Below are positions 44,508 through 45,096 of a DNA stretch of 45,096 bases, piece after piece. Each line of letters starts with the position of its first letter. Positions within the stretch are counted from its first letter, which is position 1. This stretch comes from JBNJGB01 sp051747385 (GTDB lineage Bacteria; Myxococcota_A; UBA9042; PHBI01; JACKFB01). The notes beneath the pieces were generated by a model. That model saw nothing but the letters and a program-made list of their open reading frames with translations, had not been told where the DNA came from and searched no databases. The translations under genes were made by a program, and so were the position numbers. Location of the stretch: the NCBI GenBank assembly GCA_051747385.1, contig JBNJGB010000044.1, positions 1 to 45,096 of the forward strand. Reading direction: 5' to 3'.

Positions 44508-44656
44508 GAGGCAGGTGTCAGACCCTTTCACATGATCCCTGTGAAGAAACGACCTGGGAATGGGATCGCGTGGTAGATTGCGGAGTCAGCCCTACTGACT
44601 TCTGACTTTTGGTTCATCCGGGAAGTGAGCAGGTCGCCTCGTGCATGTGTGATCGG
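44508..44656. other. short intergenic region with repeat-like motifs
   Basis: GCAGGTGTCAGACCCTTTCA (44511-44530) resembles the recurrent GGTGTCAGACCCTTT type of palindrome-associated element seen in many genomes. GGTTCATCCGGGAAGTGAG (44611-44629) is an exact reverse complement of 38609-38627 in the duplicated unit. No gene is supported. Confidence 0.5.
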
Positions 44657-45040
44657 TTAGGCCGGAACGCCAGGGAACACGGGCTCCAGCGCGCGTCCGG
44701 CGCGGTTGATGTTGGGGTCCGGGGCGTTGCGTCTTAGATGCCCGAGGGTGTCGCCAGCCTGTTCGACGTCGCTGCGCACGACGGCTCGGAGGAGTTCCCG
44801 CGCGACGCCTGCGAACTGGGCGCCCCAGCGCAACAGCGGGATGGCGCGTCGACGCGGGACGCTGGCGCGGATGAGGCGGTAGAGCGCCTGGCTGGCCGCG
44901 ACGGCGAGGACAGAGGCCCAGACGAGGCACTCCACGACGTGCCGCTTCGAGCTGGGCAGCTGGCCCAGGTAGCCGTGCTGGCGCATGCTCTTGAACAGTA
45001 ACCGATCGGCAGCGGATGGTCGGCCCGGGGTGACCGCCGG
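44657..45040 (-). pseudogene. IS4-family-like transposase C-terminal remnant
   Basis: The frame reads ADRLLFKSMRQHGYLGQLPS, SKRHVVECLVWASVLAVAAS, ALYRLIRASVPRR and onward to a TAA. LLFKxxK...L followed by a helical tail is the C-terminal end of IS4/DDE transposases. An in-frame TGA (45041-45043) stands directly upstream, so catalytic DDE parts are lost. Confidence 0.6.
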
Positions 45041-45096
45041 TCAGGCGGGCGGCGGGTCCTCGTCGCCGGGATCATCGTCCGCGTCCGCGTCCGCGC
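45041..45096 (-). CDS. possible C-terminal end of an off-window gene
   Basis: The last 17 codons before TGA 45041-45043 encode an acidic tail (ADADADDDPGDEDPPPA). Acidic Pro-rich ends occur in real proteins, but too little is visible to be sure. Confidence 0.2.
   Translation of the reverse strand, partial: ADADADDDPGDEDPPPA

Overview
The window is one contiguous stretch of very GC-rich bacterial chromosome with dense gene packing. Many genes overlap by ATGA and many start with GTG. A MYXO-CTERM-like anchor (gene at 36032), a lipoprotein made of long Cys-rich tandem repeats (21527-23869) and an alkyl-DHAP-synthase-like oxidase all fit Myxococcota, the former myxobacterial deltaproteobacteria. 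No rRNA, tRNA or CRISPR array was seen.

Left part, 0.1-6.4 kb: a processive family-2 glycosyltransferase on the minus strand; a coupled pair of an ATP-grasp ligase-like protein and an aspartoacylase/AstE-like zinc hydrolase; then a small exported protein coupled to a flavin amine oxidase.

6.9-19.3 kb is the most unusual block. A tightly coupled operon encodes a DegT-type aminotransferase, a B12-binding-type radical SAM protein and a radical SAM/SPASM protein, followed by an exported, membrane-anchored protein (domain B). Around it lie three related multi-pass membrane proteins resembling GT-C glycosyltransferases (domain C). B and C are separate in one case (10764/11666) and fused in two (14026 and 17170). 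I read this as an undescribed envelope system.

19.9-38.4 kb holds mostly chromosomal metabolism and surface genes: a phytoene-desaturase/RetSat-like oxidoreductase downstream of the Cys-rich lipoprotein, a lysyl-PG-synthase-like membrane protein, and a haloalkane-dehalogenase-like hydrolase. An ArsS-type operon follows (radical SAM, TVP38 membrane protein, disulfide oxidoreductase, fused double glycosyltransferase). Next come a CoA-transferase/GNAT fusion, a double OB-fold lipoprotein, an AGPS-like oxidase, a MYXO-CTERM protein and an alpha/beta-hydrolase lipoprotein.

38.4-45.1 kb is an accessory, defence-island-like region. It carries a cytosine-5 methylase, Vsr and a putative restriction endonuclease; a perfect 501-bp tandem duplication that copies the 3' end of the endonuclease gene; IS91-like and IS4-like transposase remnants; and an AT-richer gene for a deoxyribosyltransferase-like/TPR protein that is a plausible immune effector. 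A dispersed repeat of about 130-195 bp occurs three times in longer form and once as a fragment (13.5, 37.0, 38.5 and 42.3 kb). One copy has been captured into the 3' end of the MYXO-CTERM gene.
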